DNA of 64,000 bases from assembly GCA_964505215.1 (NCBI GenBank), contig CAZDGU010000003.1, forward strand, positions 268,569 to 332,568, written 5' to 3'. Of the stretch, positions 35,300 to 44,310 are shown one piece after another (the first letter of the stretch is position 1; every line of letters begins with the position of its first letter). A program made the translations under genes and the position numbers. The notes beneath the pieces were generated by a model. The model saw nothing but the letters and a program-made list of their open reading frames with translations, searched no databases and was not told where the DNA came from. The stretch comes from Gracilimonas sp964505215 (lineage in GTDB: Bacteria; Bacteroidota; Rhodothermia; Balneolales; Balneolaceae).

Positions 35300-36445
35300 T
35301 TAGCTTTTATAGCGGTAGATAGCGGCCAGGGCCGAGTTCTTTGGAACTTCGGACTGAGGTAAACCATACAGCGTACTTCCGGTGCGAATGGCCGAAACCG
35401 CAGCATAATTTATTAAATCAACCGCATCTCCATTCATAGATTCTGCCATGTGCACCTGATTTGCGTCGGTATCAAAAACACCAAACTGTCGGGTTCCCAT
35501 GGGCACAAAAAGCGTGTCAACTTTACCGTAATAAGCGCTTTTAACGATTTCCTCAATTTCTGTAGAAATCAACTCGCTGCCTTGCAGATTATTAAAACGC
35601 TCAATATCACTGCTAATTTCCTGGCTAAAATACTGAACGGCAATATCCCACGACTCATCGGCTATGTCTTGGGGAGATTTTAAATCCGCATTCCCTATAA
35701 TAGCATCATCCAGCACATTAAAGTACTTGTTGGCTTTTCTATAAATGGCAACCATTTTATCCGGACCGGCTAAAATAAGCGGGCCATGATTTTTCTTTAA
35801 ATACTTGGTCACCTTGTTTTCTATGTGCTTAATAAAAAGCTCTATCTCTTTATTTTCCTGATCTTTATTCCCGCCCTGCCCATGGAACATCGCATTACCG
35901 CCGGCGGCTCCGGAATGATGCTGAAGCGAGCGCTCATGCACATGATATTTTAGGTGCTCTTCCATACTGGTGGGCACGCTTTCGATGGCAATTTCTGTAG
36001 TTTCGTCCGGCTCTACCTTATACATCTTAGTTTCACTTTGGCTGAGCGCCAGAACGTGGTACGTACTGTGATGATTTTGAAGCTCCAGCAGAGGCGTAAT
36101 CAAGAAGTTTTCGGATATATAATATCCTTGTTTCGGGCTTACCGGAATTTTGAAATAATCGAAATAATCTTCATTCAGGTACAAAGCCAGTCCGTTATTT
36201 TGGTGCAGCCAAAATTGGTTTTCGGCTGTTACGGAATGAATTTGCTCAAACAAAGCATCGGCTCGATCTTCCCGCCATCCCAAATCGAGAATGTCTTTTT
36301 TTGCTTTTTGAATTAAATTCTTTAATCGAATTGCGTCTTGTTTGCCTTCTTCTCCGGTTTTATGAGTTGGTAAAAATATAGTGACATTTATATCTGTCGT
36401 TTTGTTGATAAGCTTCTCAATTGTTTCCCTATTCACTACACTCAT
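35300..36445 (-). CDS. Bacterial eRF1-like protein (baeRF family)
   Basis: A 381-residue cytosolic protein resembling the bacterial archaeo-eukaryotic release factor families, which are homologues of the eRF1/Pelota core. An N-terminal domain (1-150) is followed by the LILAGPDKMVAIYRK strand-turn and a C-terminal domain ending in a YGKVDTLFVPMGTRQFGVFD strand pair typical of the eRF1 fold. Residues 178-193 form a Gly/His-rich loop (GAAGGNAMFHGQGGN) that could be the counterpart of the GGQ loop, but I cannot align it with certainty. Role in ribosome rescue is inferred only. Its partner across the terminator is an EF-G paralogue. Confidence 0.75.
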   Translation of the reverse strand: MSVVNRETIEKLINKTTDINVTIFLPTHKTGEEGKQDAIRLKNLIQKAKKDILDLGWREDRADALFEQIHSVTAENQFWLHQNNGLALYLNEDYFDYFKIPVSPKQGYYISENFLITPLLELQNHHSTYHVLALSQSETKMYKVEPDETTEIAIESVPTSMEEHLKYHVHERSLQHHSGAAGGNAMFHGQGGNKDQENKEIELFIKHIENKVTKYLKKNHGPLILAGPDKMVAIYRKANKYFNVLDDAIIGNADLKSPQDIADESWDIAVQYFSQEISSDIERFNNLQGSELISTEIEEIVKSAYYGKVDTLFVPMGTRQFGVFDTDANQVHMAESMNGDAVDLINYAAVSAIRTGSTLYGLPQSEVPKNSALAAIYRYKS

Positions 36446-36734
36446 ATCATTCCTAATTAAGTTTAAATTAGCAGTTCGTACTTATTACAACACATTCACA
36501 AATCTGGTGTTCCCTAATGTATTGAATTTGTACTTTTAGCTAATTAATAAGGTTTTGGGATGAAAGTAAAGTGAAATAAATGGAACCTTTGCTGTAACAT
36601 TCCACAAGTCTTTACCATGCTATACTTAGGGTGAAAAGTTTTGGAAAACCAAATCCGAAAAAAATTTCCGGCTTCCCAAAAAGCGGGAGTTCAAGTAGAT
36701 TTCACTTTACAAAATTAAAGCACGGCTTCCGTAC

Positions 36735-38471
36735 TTACACCTGAATGCTTTCTATCAGCGCATCAATTCTCTTATCCAGCGTTGCGGCTACCTGGGGATA
36801 GTCTTCTGCGCTCATCAGCGTTGTGTTTACACTGCAGTAGAACTTAATTTTTGGTTCCGTTCCCGAAGGTCGGGCTGAAATGATAGCGCCGTCTTCCGTA
36901 AAAAACTGAAGCACGTTTGAGGACGGATGCGGAATGTCCGAAACGGTTCCATTCACCAAATCTTTCTCTTTGGATGATTGATAGTCTTTAATGGTAACTA
37001 CTTTTGAGCCGCCAATTTTTTGGGGAGGATTAGTTCTGAATTTTTTCATCATTTGCTGAATTTCTTCAGCACCGGCTTTTCCTTTTTTGGTGATGGCCAC
37101 CAGCTTTTCCCGGAAAAGTCCATACTTTACGTACATATCAATCATGGCCTCATACAAACTGCTGCCAAGATCTTTGTAGTAAGCCGTCATCTCGGCAATA
37201 ATGGCACACGAAACCACGGCATCTTTATCGCGCACGTGATCACCGATTAAATAGCCGTAGCTTTCTTCACCGCCTACAATAAATTTCTTCTCATTTTCCA
37301 GCTGCGTCATCAGCTCCCCGATGTATTTGAAACCGGTGAGCGTGTTGTAGCAATCCACATTTTTTTCTTTGGCAATGCGGTCAATCAGGTTGGTGGTAAC
37401 TATGGTATTTACAATATATTCGTTACCGGTGAGCTTACCCGCATTTTCCCAGGCGGTAAGCATGTAATTGATGATAAGAGCTCCGGTTTGGTTCCCATTT
37501 AAAAGAACAAAATCACCTTCTAAATTTTTAACCGCAATACCAACTCGGTCGGCATCCGGATCAGTAGCCATAACCAGCTCGGCATCAATTTCCTGTGCTT
37601 TTTCCAGCGCCATGCTCAAAGCTTCTTCCTCTTCCGGATTTGGATATACCACGGTGGGGAAGTCGCCATCTATGGTCATTTGTTCTTCCACGAGTGTCAC
37701 ATTTTCGAAGCCGTAGAGCTTTAGAACATCGGGCACCATTTTTCGGGAAGTTCCATGAATGGGAGAGAAGACAATAGAAAGATCTTTTTGGCGCTTGATA
37801 GCATCTCGCGAAACCGATAAATCGGTAAGAGCTTTTAGATACTTTTTATCCATTTCCTCACCAATAATCTCGATAAGCTCGTCATCGCCTTCGAATTTGA
37901 CCTCATCAATGGAATCAATTTTCTGTACTTCTTCCATCACCATTTTATCGTAAGGCGAAACATATTGTGCCCCATTGGGACCATAGGCTTTGTAGCCGTT
38001 ATATTCTTTGGGATTGTGGGAGGCGGTGAGCATAACTCCACTTTGACAGCCCAGTTCTCGAATGGCAAAAGAAAGTTCAGGAGTGGGACGAAGCGCATCA
38101 AAAAAGTACACTTTTATGCCATTAGCCGTAAAAACATCAGCTACCACTTTGGCCAGCGTTTCAGAATTATTTCGGCAATCGTGGGCAATGGCAACTTTCA
38201 GCTCTTGGTTAGGATATTCTTTTTTGAGAAAATTACTGAGTCCTTGAGTGGCTACTCCAAAAGTATATTTGTTTACGCGGTTTGAGCCGATTCCCATGAT
38301 TCCGCGAAGACCTCCGGTTCCAAATTCAAGACTTTTGTAGAAAGCTTCCGTCAGCTCTTCAAATTGTTTGTTATCAAGTTTTTGGCGAATGGCTGCTTTG
38401 GTTTCTTCATCGTAGCTTCCGGTTAGCCATTGGTCGATATTTGCTTGTACGGCAGGATCTAATGCACTCAT
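36735..38471 (-). CDS. Phosphoglucomutase/phosphomannomutase
   Basis: A 578-residue alpha-D-phosphohexomutase that interconverts hexose 1- and 6-phosphates. Domain order is standard: the phosphoserine loop GVMLTASHNPKEYNGYK, the metal loop DPDADRVG, the sugar loop GGEESYGY, and the phosphate-binding RPSGTEPKIKFY near the C-terminus. The long form (about 580 residues) matches the PGM/PMM type that also serves as phosphoglucomutase 2-like enzymes. The upstream gap to the eRF1-like gene (289 bp) shows no clear site. Confidence 0.93.
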   Translation of the reverse strand: MSALDPAVQANIDQWLTGSYDEETKAAIRQKLDNKQFEELTEAFYKSLEFGTGGLRGIMGIGSNRVNKYTFGVATQGLSNFLKKEYPNQELKVAIAHDCRNNSETLAKVVADVFTANGIKVYFFDALRPTPELSFAIRELGCQSGVMLTASHNPKEYNGYKAYGPNGAQYVSPYDKMVMEEVQKIDSIDEVKFEGDDELIEIIGEEMDKKYLKALTDLSVSRDAIKRQKDLSIVFSPIHGTSRKMVPDVLKLYGFENVTLVEEQMTIDGDFPTVVYPNPEEEEALSMALEKAQEIDAELVMATDPDADRVGIAVKNLEGDFVLLNGNQTGALIINYMLTAWENAGKLTGNEYIVNTIVTTNLIDRIAKEKNVDCYNTLTGFKYIGELMTQLENEKKFIVGGEESYGYLIGDHVRDKDAVVSCAIIAEMTAYYKDLGSSLYEAMIDMYVKYGLFREKLVAITKKGKAGAEEIQQMMKKFRTNPPQKIGGSKVVTIKDYQSSKEKDLVNGTVSDIPHPSSNVLQFFTEDGAIISARPSGTEPKIKFYCSVNTTLMSAEDYPQVAATLDKRIDALIESIQV

Positions 38472-38761
38472 GATATAAGTAATATGATTTTAATTTCTTT
38501 GATGTTACCCGAACTTAAAAAAGCTTTTTCAAAACCAAAGATTAATTAAAACAATGGTTTTATAAAGCTTTCTTAAAGCATGTTGAATATAATTAAATTA
38601 GAAGGGCTATTCACCATCAATAAGCAGCTGTTTTTGGGATGATGATTTCAAAGAAAAGAGTGGATACATGGACGGGTTTTTGACTTACCGGGCACCCGAA
38701 CGGTCCTGCGTTTAAGGGGTGATCTGAGTTGTGAGTCCGCATGAAACACTTAACGAGCAAC

Positions 38762-39099
38762 TCATTTCTTAATTAGTGCCATAATTGTTTGGATTAACTC
38801 GTCCATTTTCGAAGTCTCTAAATTGCCAACATTGTATAAAATAAGATTCATGGAGCAAGTTAATAATTTGTTGGTTCGTATATTACTTGGCTTATTCAGT
38901 GCTCCCTCTTTAAAATTATTTTCCCGAAGAGATACAGCAAATTCATCTCGTGCGGCTTTACTTGTTATTTGGGCTAATAATAAATCATCTCTGCCAAAAT
39001 GCTGCACAACTAATGCAGGTTATCGTTTAGATTGAGATAAATCAGAAAATGGAAGGGAACGACTACCACATCACCTTTTATAAATCGCCCATGCTTCAT
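38762..39099 (-). pseudogene. Decayed PemK/MazF-type toxin gene
   Basis: Read from ATG at 39099-39097 the frame gives MKHGRFIKGDVVVVPF, the classic start of PemK/MazF toxins. One base is missing in the run at about 39051-39057, after which the frame continues as PFSDLSQSKR, a TAA stop (39020-39022), then PALVVQHFGRDDLLLAQITS and the normal C-terminus with KPSNIRTNKLLT and a VGNLETSKMDELI tail. One frameshift and one nonsense codon make it a pseudogene. It overlaps the antitoxin remnant by 29 bp. Confidence 0.82.
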
Positions 39100-39271
39100 C
39101 TTCTTGTGGGGTTATCCAATCTTTTGCAAGAGAGGCTTCACTGAGTAAGGCAGATTCTAATTTTTCTCCTTGTTGTGATAATTTCAAAAAGCGCACAACA
39201 TTAATCACTTTCTAGAGCTTTTCCTCTGAAATATTCTCGATTTCTCGTATTAAGACGTCTTTTTAACTCAT
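39071..39271 (-). pseudogene. Decayed antitoxin gene paired with the PemK-like remnant
   Basis: Sixty-six codons from ATG (39271) to TGA (39071-39073) read as a small acidic antitoxin, but codons 3 (TAA) and 20 (TAG) are stops that look like former Gln codons. Readable parts are KDVLIREIENISEEKL, KVINVVRFLKLSQ and the acidic tail DWITPQEDEAWAIYKR, typical of small antitoxins partnered with PemK/MazF toxins. The upstream position and overlap with the toxin remnant fit a TA operon in decay. Confidence 0.75.
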
Positions 39272-39344
39272 AATCATGTCCTTTAAGTAACTAATATAAA
39301 AATTTAGCTACACCCAACATCACTTTGGTAGAACAATTCAGTAT

Positions 39345-40286
39345 TCAATCCTTTTTATTTTCTACGGTAATTTCATCCAGTGAAAGTCCATCCATTACGG
39401 CCTGATAGTTTGAGATGTCTTTGGGTAAAATAACGCTGTTTTCATTCCGGCCGAGTCCGCCCAGAGTATCCAAATATTTTTCGGAAAGCTGGAGCTGCAT
39501 GGCTTCTGTTCCTTTGGGTTGAGATAAGGCACCGGCAATTTCTTCGATTGATTTAGCGGTTGCTTCAGCAATAGATAAGATTTCTTCTGCCAAACCTTCC
39601 GCTTCGTTAATGCGGCGTTGCATTTCAGCTTCAGAAATATTAATGATTTCAGCCTTAATTCCTTCGGCATCGTTAATTTTAGAGCCTTTTACTCCTTCAG
39701 ACTTTGCAATTACGGCACGTCGGTCGCGCTCGGCCGTCATCTGGCGCTCCATAGCTTTCTGAACCGTTCGGGGCGTTACAATATTTTTGATTTCATAGCG
39801 GTGCACTTTTATGCCCCAAACTTGCTCCACTTCACTCAGCACCTCAACTACTTCGCGGCTCATGGCGGCCCGCTCTTCAAAGGTTTGATCTAATTCCATA
39901 TTACCAAGTATGGAACGCGTGGTGGTTTGTGCAAGCTGAACGGCGGCGTATCGGTAATTGGTGACGCCGTAGCTGGCATTTACCGGATCCATCACGCTTA
40001 AGTAAATCACCCCGTCCACTTCTACTTTTACATTATCTTTGGTGAAGCATTCTTGGGGCTCTACCTCAATGGTTTCTTCTCGTAAATCCTGTTTATATAC
40101 TACTTTGTCAACAAAGGGGATGAGGGCGTGAAATCCCGGCCCTAAGGTTTTTTGGTAGTTTCCGAGCCGCTCTACAATAAAGGCAAATTGGTTGGGTACC
40201 AGCCGCAGCGAGCGGATGAATTTATACATTACATAAATGGAGAATATCCCCAATAAAACTTGGCTGGCGGTTTCTAAAATTTCCAT
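39345..40286 (-). CDS. SPFH/band 7 (stomatin-like) protein
   Basis: A 313-residue paraslipin/stomatin-like protein. An N-terminal membrane segment (about 7-25) is followed by the SPFH domain (GFHALIPFVDKVVYKQDLRE, GVIYLSVMDPVNASYG, WGIKVHRYEIKNIV), then an Ala/Glu-rich coiled coil with NISEAEMQRRINEAEGLAEE. Such proteins oligomerise at the membrane and organise lipid microdomains. It is the third gene of NfeD-SPFH-SPFH, 2 nt after its paralogue. Confidence 0.88.
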   Translation of the reverse strand: MEILETASQVLLGIFSIYVMYKFIRSLRLVPNQFAFIVERLGNYQKTLGPGFHALIPFVDKVVYKQDLREETIEVEPQECFTKDNVKVEVDGVIYLSVMDPVNASYGVTNYRYAAVQLAQTTTRSILGNMELDQTFEERAAMSREVVEVLSEVEQVWGIKVHRYEIKNIVTPRTVQKAMERQMTAERDRRAVIAKSEGVKGSKINDAEGIKAEIINISEAEMQRRINEAEGLAEEILSIAEATAKSIEEIAGALSQPKGTEAMQLQLSEKYLDTLGGLGRNENSVILPKDISNYQAVMDGLSLDEITVENKKD

Positions 40287-40288
40287 GA

Positions 40289-41239
40289 TTACTGGTCTCC
40301 TTTCCTTTTTGCTTGAGCTGATTCGGCCGGATTTTTGGTGTGATCGCTGATGGTACTTACCCCTTCAAAAAAGGTTTTCAAATTAGCGGTTTCTGTGGGC
40401 AGTACAGATACGTTTGAGTTTTGCAGAATACTGCCAAACTGCTTGATGTACTGTTCTACCAGCTTTGTTTTTACGGCTATATCGCCGCCGTGTTTTTGAA
40501 TGGCTTCGGCTACCCTGCGAATGCCTTTTGCCGTGGCGTTAGCTACCAGTTCTATTTCCTGAGCGCGGCCTTTGGCCTCGTTAATTCGTTTTTGGCGCCG
40601 AGCTTCAGATATTAAAACCTGACTTTGCTGCTCACCTTCCGATTCAAAAATGCGTGCCTGTCGGTGCCCTTCAGAATGCGTGATTTCAGCTCTTTTCTCC
40701 CGCTCAGCTTCCATCTGCCGCTCCATGGTGTCAATAATTTCGGTTGAAGGCCGGATGTTTTTAATTTCATACCGCATTACTTTTATACCCCAGGGGTCGG
40801 CAGCTTTATCAATTTCACGGACAATATTCTCGTTCATTTTTTCACGTTCTGAGAAGGTATCATCCAGCGTCATTTTCCCAATTTCACTTCGCATAGTTGT
40901 TTGGGCTAAGTTCACCGCAGCGGCTCTGTAATCCGATATTCCATAGCTGGCCTTGTGCGAACTCATCACTTTTAAATAAACCAGACCATCTACGGCCACC
41001 TCAATATTATCTTTGGTGATGCAGGTTTGGCTGGGTACATCAAATACCTGCTCCCGCATTTCCTGGCTGTAGGCCGGCCTATCCACAAAAGGGATGAGGA
41101 AATGAAAGCCGGGTTTTAAGGTTTTTTTATATTTTCCGAGCCGTTCCTGAATGACTTCTTCCCGCATTTCCACAATTTGAAATAACCGGGTAAGTACGAA
41201 ATAAGCCACAACAATAGTGATTAGTAAGGTAGTCCACAT
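40289..41239 (-). CDS. SPFH/band 7 (stomatin-like) protein, paralogue
   Basis: A 316-residue protein with an N-terminal membrane helix (1-20) and the SPFH domain (GFHFLIPFVDRPAYSQEMRE, WGIKVMRYEIKNIRP). The long coiled coil carries HSEGHRQARIFESEGEQQSQ. Together with the following gene it forms a diverged tandem pair, which suggests a hetero-oligomer rather than a homo-oligomer. It starts 1 nt after the NfeD gene, so the three genes are almost surely one unit. Confidence 0.88.
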   Translation of the reverse strand: MWTTLLITIVVAYFVLTRLFQIVEMREEVIQERLGKYKKTLKPGFHFLIPFVDRPAYSQEMREQVFDVPSQTCITKDNIEVAVDGLVYLKVMSSHKASYGISDYRAAAVNLAQTTMRSEIGKMTLDDTFSEREKMNENIVREIDKAADPWGIKVMRYEIKNIRPSTEIIDTMERQMEAEREKRAEITHSEGHRQARIFESEGEQQSQVLISEARRQKRINEAKGRAQEIELVANATAKGIRRVAEAIQKHGGDIAVKTKLVEQYIKQFGSILQNSNVSVLPTETANLKTFFEGVSTISDHTKNPAESAQAKRKGDQ

Positions 41240-41240
41240 A

Positions 41241-41744
41241 TTAATTCCGGGTTGGGTTTTTAAGTTGTTGTTCTTGTTCGTCTAAAATACCGGCGGGTTC
41301 CACAATCCAGGTAGTGTTATCTCTGTATTTAATGCGAACCTGCGTGCCGGCCGGAATGGTGCCTTCCAGCGAACGCGCCTGCCACGAAATGCCCTGAAAA
41401 CGGATGCGTCCTTCATTGGTCAAATCATCAATAGGCTCCGTGACTTCCACAATTTGGTCCATGGCTTCATAATCTTCATCGGCAAACTTGAAGGAAGTTT
41501 CTCCCTTAAAGTATTTGTTGATGAATGGGCGAATGGCAATCGTTAAAACGGTAGAGCTCATCAGCCAAATAAAAATGGCTGTAAAAGGATCTTGAAGAAA
41601 CCCAAAGTAGCGCAAAATGCCGATTCCCAATCCGCTAAAACCGAGTAAAAAAGAAATGCCTCCGGGCAGGGCTGCTTCCAGAAACATCAGTATCACCCCA
41701 CCAATTAAAAATATCCAGGTCAGAATTTCACTATCCATCATCAC
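41241..41744 (-). CDS. NfeD family membrane protein
   Basis: A 167-residue NfeD-type protein. Four hydrophobic segments (about 7-25, 28-45, 50-62, 55-75) precede a cytoplasmic OB-fold domain (about 95-150) with RIRFQGISWQARSLEGTIPAGTQV and YRDNTTWIV. NfeD proteins are partners of SPFH proteins, and two SPFH genes follow directly. This is the short NfeD form without the ClpP-like protease domain. Confidence 0.88.
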   Translation of the reverse strand: MMMDSEILTWIFLIGGVILMFLEAALPGGISFLLGFSGLGIGILRYFGFLQDPFTAIFIWLMSSTVLTIAIRPFINKYFKGETSFKFADEDYEAMDQIVEVTEPIDDLTNEGRIRFQGISWQARSLEGTIPAGTQVRIKYRDNTTWIVEPAGILDEQEQQLKNPTRN

Positions 41745-41880
41745 AACTTTAAAAATTTATGATTACCTGTAGATAATAATTTGTGTGCAAAAAAGCTTAA
41801 AAGATTAAGAATAGTATAAAGCCTGAATTCAGGCGTTGTGGAAGAGCGGCCGGTCCTCAAGTTAAGTGAATAAAGCTACA

Positions 41881-42768
41881 TTATCTGTGTTTAGCATAGG
41901 TGTTGAGGGGAAATGCTGCCTTCAGCTCCTGTAATGTTTCTTCAGAAACAGCGCTTTTATTGCTTTCAAGAATGCTATTAAGCTGTTTTTCGGTTCTAAT
42001 GCCTAACACTGCGGAGGCCACTGCGGGATGTTTTAAAACAAATTGAACAGAGGCGGCTAATGGATTTTGAACGCTTTGCATTTGTTGTTGAAGGAGCTGA
42101 ATCTCACTCTTTTCAAAGTTCAAATATGTTTTTGGAGGTTTATCAACGAGTAATCCTTTGGCCAGTGTTCCGCGCGTAAGCACGCTGATGTTATGCTCAG
42201 CGAGTAAATCAAGGCAGGTTTCTTCCGGGCGGCGGTCGAGCAGGCTGTATTGCATCATTACGGCATCCATTTCGGCTCGTTTTACATATTCGCGAATGGT
42301 GTTGGGGCGAATAGAGGAAATTCCGTAAGCCCGAATTTTTCCCTGCTTTTTAAGACGTTCAAAAGCGTCAATAATGTCATCAATGGGATCGTCAATCGTT
42401 CCGCCGTGCAGCATGTATAAATCAATATAATCGGTTTGCAGGCGGCGCAGGCTCTCATTTACCTGTGTTAAAATATATTCTTTGGTTGGATTCCAATCCC
42501 AGCCCGAACCATCTTCTCTCCAAACATTCCCAACTTTTGTAGCAATCAGCACTTCGTCACGAATGGGATTTAAAGCGGTTCCTACCTGCTCTTCGTTAAT
42601 TCCTCTATCATATAAATCTGCGGTATCAAATAAATTGATACCATTTTCATGTGCTTTCCTCAATAAATCAGAAACTGAAGCCTGTCCGTTTTCCACCTCC
42701 AGCGACATGCATCCAAATCCAATTTCACTAACTTCCAACGCCGAATTTCCAATCTGATGGTACTTCAT
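41881..42768 (-). CDS. Aldo/keto reductase
   Basis: A 295-residue (beta/alpha)8 aldo/keto reductase. The tetrad appears as D in LFDTADLYDRG, Y in the same segment, K in LIATKVG and H in YMLHGG. FVLKHPAVASAVLGIRTEKQL is the NADPH-binding C-terminal part. It reduces carbonyls with NADPH; substrate unknown. It appears to be a single-gene unit. Confidence 0.92.
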   Translation of the reverse strand: MKYHQIGNSALEVSEIGFGCMSLEVENGQASVSDLLRKAHENGINLFDTADLYDRGINEEQVGTALNPIRDEVLIATKVGNVWREDGSGWDWNPTKEYILTQVNESLRRLQTDYIDLYMLHGGTIDDPIDDIIDAFERLKKQGKIRAYGISSIRPNTIREYVKRAEMDAVMMQYSLLDRRPEETCLDLLAEHNISVLTRGTLAKGLLVDKPPKTYLNFEKSEIQLLQQQMQSVQNPLAASVQFVLKHPAVASAVLGIRTEKQLNSILESNKSAVSEETLQELKAAFPLNTYAKHR

Positions 42769-43073
42769 ATATAGCCTTTCATTTTGATGGACTTATCATA
42801 AAATATTGAGAGCCGGAATAGTTCCTTTCTCTGGGGTGATTTTAGGATTTATTCTGTTCTATAACCTATAATTTCTTTGCTAAGCTCCGGCTTCCCGTGG
42901 TGTGAATGAGAGATGAGTCAGTATTTACATTTCTGTTTTTTGAATCACGGATTAAGGGGATTACGCGGATGGCGCGGATTATCCTGTATGGATTGGCACA
43001 AGCGGACGCTTGCGCCAGAAAAGCCAGAAAAGTGAGGGATGGGCCGGAGAAGGGGAACAAATGTAAATAAAAT
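42769..43073. other. Intergenic region with a common tandem-like repeat
   Basis: About 300 bp without a gene. It holds a repeat-like text GGATTACGCGGATGGCGCGG (about 42958-42977) and a perfect hairpin CAAGCG-GA-CGCTTG at 42999-43012. A 64-codon frame on the minus strand has no protein features and crosses the hairpin, so I do not call it. Confidence 0.5.
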
Positions 43074-43103
43074 AAAAAAAGGGCATTTCGTAAAATGCCC
43101 TTT
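43074..43103 (-). terminator. Rho-independent terminator after the membrane cytochrome-like gene
   Basis: AAAGGGCATTT (43078-43088) pairs with AAATGCCCTTT (43093-43103) around CGTA. On the minus strand it is followed by a T-run (43080-43074). It lies 38 nt after the gene ending at 43141. Confidence 0.85.
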
Positions 43104-43140
43104 AAATACTGTTTAAATAAATAATGCTGTCAAGAGGGTG

Positions 43141-43581
43141 TTAAAACATGCCGGCGCCTAAGCCACGGAACGGCCACGGGATAGCCGCAAGCATAATAAG
43201 CAAGCCAATGCCGTACATAAAGGCAATACGCTTGTGTTTTGCTACCGAATCGGACAGCTTTTTAACTTTACTGAAGCCCATTGTTATAAGCACGATGGCG
43301 ACAATCATCATGATGCTGTGTTCAACGGTATAAAAACGAAGCACTTTTTCAGCCATCACTCCTGAGCTAAACGAAACCTTAGGGCTGATGAAATACAGCA
43401 CCAAACCTACCAACAGTTGAATATGAGTAAATATAAGCGCCAGAAGAGCTGTTACGCGATCCGATTTTTTATATTCTTTTTTCCCTAACCAGCCGGCTAA
43501 AGACTTTCCTAATGTCAAAATAATAAGTATTAAAACAATCCAGCGAAATCCTGAATGTGCGTGTAATAAACCTTGATACAT
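43141..43581 (-). CDS. Small four-helix membrane protein, cytochrome b-like
   Basis: A 146-residue protein with four predicted membrane helices (about 12-30, 42-66, 85-105, 120-140). Histidines near helix ends (HAHSG at 7-9, THIQL in helix 2, EHSIMM in helix 3) could ligate heme, and similar small Bacteroidota-like proteins are annotated cytochrome B. I see no heme-binding motif strict enough to prove this. It stands alone upstream of a strong terminator. Confidence 0.65.
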   Translation of the reverse strand: MYQGLLHAHSGFRWIVLILIILTLGKSLAGWLGKKEYKKSDRVTALLALIFTHIQLLVGLVLYFISPKVSFSSGVMAEKVLRFYTVEHSIMMIVAIVLITMGFSKVKKLSDSVAKHKRIAFMYGIGLLIMLAAIPWPFRGLGAGMF

Positions 43582-43755
43582 GATGATTAGTTTTTCAAAA
43601 ATTGAAATTGATATGCAGGCAAATATAGCTAAGAATTAACTCTTAAACTTGGCAGTTGCCACTTTTAAGAATGGAGCTTAATTTGCGATTGCAGAGTTTT
43701 AAAACATAAGATTAATGACAGAAAGCCTCGGCTTGCAGTTGAAGTTTAAACATCT

Positions 43756-44310
43756 TTAAGAGTTTTCAAAATGCTGCTCTAATAAGGCAAAGCAAGAATC
43801 AATATCTGAGCAGATGTTAAATAAAGAGCGGTTGTTTTCTTTGATGAAATCATGCCGGATGGCGTTTTCGGTGAACTGTATCAAGCCGTTAAAATAGCCG
43901 TCTACATTCATTAAAATGATGGGTTTGTTATGAATACCCAGCTGGCGCCATGTCAAAATTTCGAAAAACTCATCCAGCGTTCCAAAGCCGCCGGGAAGTA
44001 CTAAAAAAGCATCCGAAAGCGACTCCATTAATGCTTTACGGGTGTGCATGTCCTGGGTTTCGTGCAGCTCTGTTAAACCGAGGTGAGCTACTTCCAGTTC
44101 TTTTAAATTAGTAGGAATAACGCCAATTACTTCACCGTTAAGCTTAAGAGCTGCATCGGCTGCTTTGCCCATCAAACCTACTTTCCCACCGCCAAAAACC
44201 ATTTTCCAGTTGCGTTGGGCTACTTCCATTCCGGTTTTTTGGGCTAACTCAGAGAACCGACCGTTGGTGCTAACTCTGGAGCCACAATACAAACAAATGC
44301 TTTTTCCCAT
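43756..44310 (-). CDS. LOG family protein (TIGR00730-type Rossmann fold)
   Basis: A 184-residue protein with the LOG signatures GGGKVGLMGKAADAAL and PGGFGTLDEFFEILTWRQLG (PGGxGTxxE). LOG enzymes hydrolyse cytokinin riboside 5'-monophosphates or related nucleotides to base and ribose 5-phosphate. In bacteria outside plants the role is likely purine nucleotide turnover. Its start overlaps the cysteine desulfurase stop by 1 nt (TGATG). Confidence 0.9.
   Translation of the reverse strand: MGKSICLYCGSRVSTNGRFSELAQKTGMEVAQRNWKMVFGGGKVGLMGKAADAALKLNGEVIGVIPTNLKELEVAHLGLTELHETQDMHTRKALMESLSDAFLVLPGGFGTLDEFFEILTWRQLGIHNKPIILMNVDGYFNGLIQFTENAIRHDFIKENNRSLFNICSDIDSCFALLEQHFENS

Noticed and set aside
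38762..39271. Stop codon reassignment as an explanation for the TAA/TAG codons in the antitoxin frame
   Set aside because: All neighbouring genes use TAA, TAG and TGA as normal stops, and the toxin also has a frameshift, so simple decay explains the data.
42866..43060. 64-codon minus-strand frame
   Set aside because: Low-complexity repeat text and a perfect hairpin lie within it; no start context or recognisable motif.
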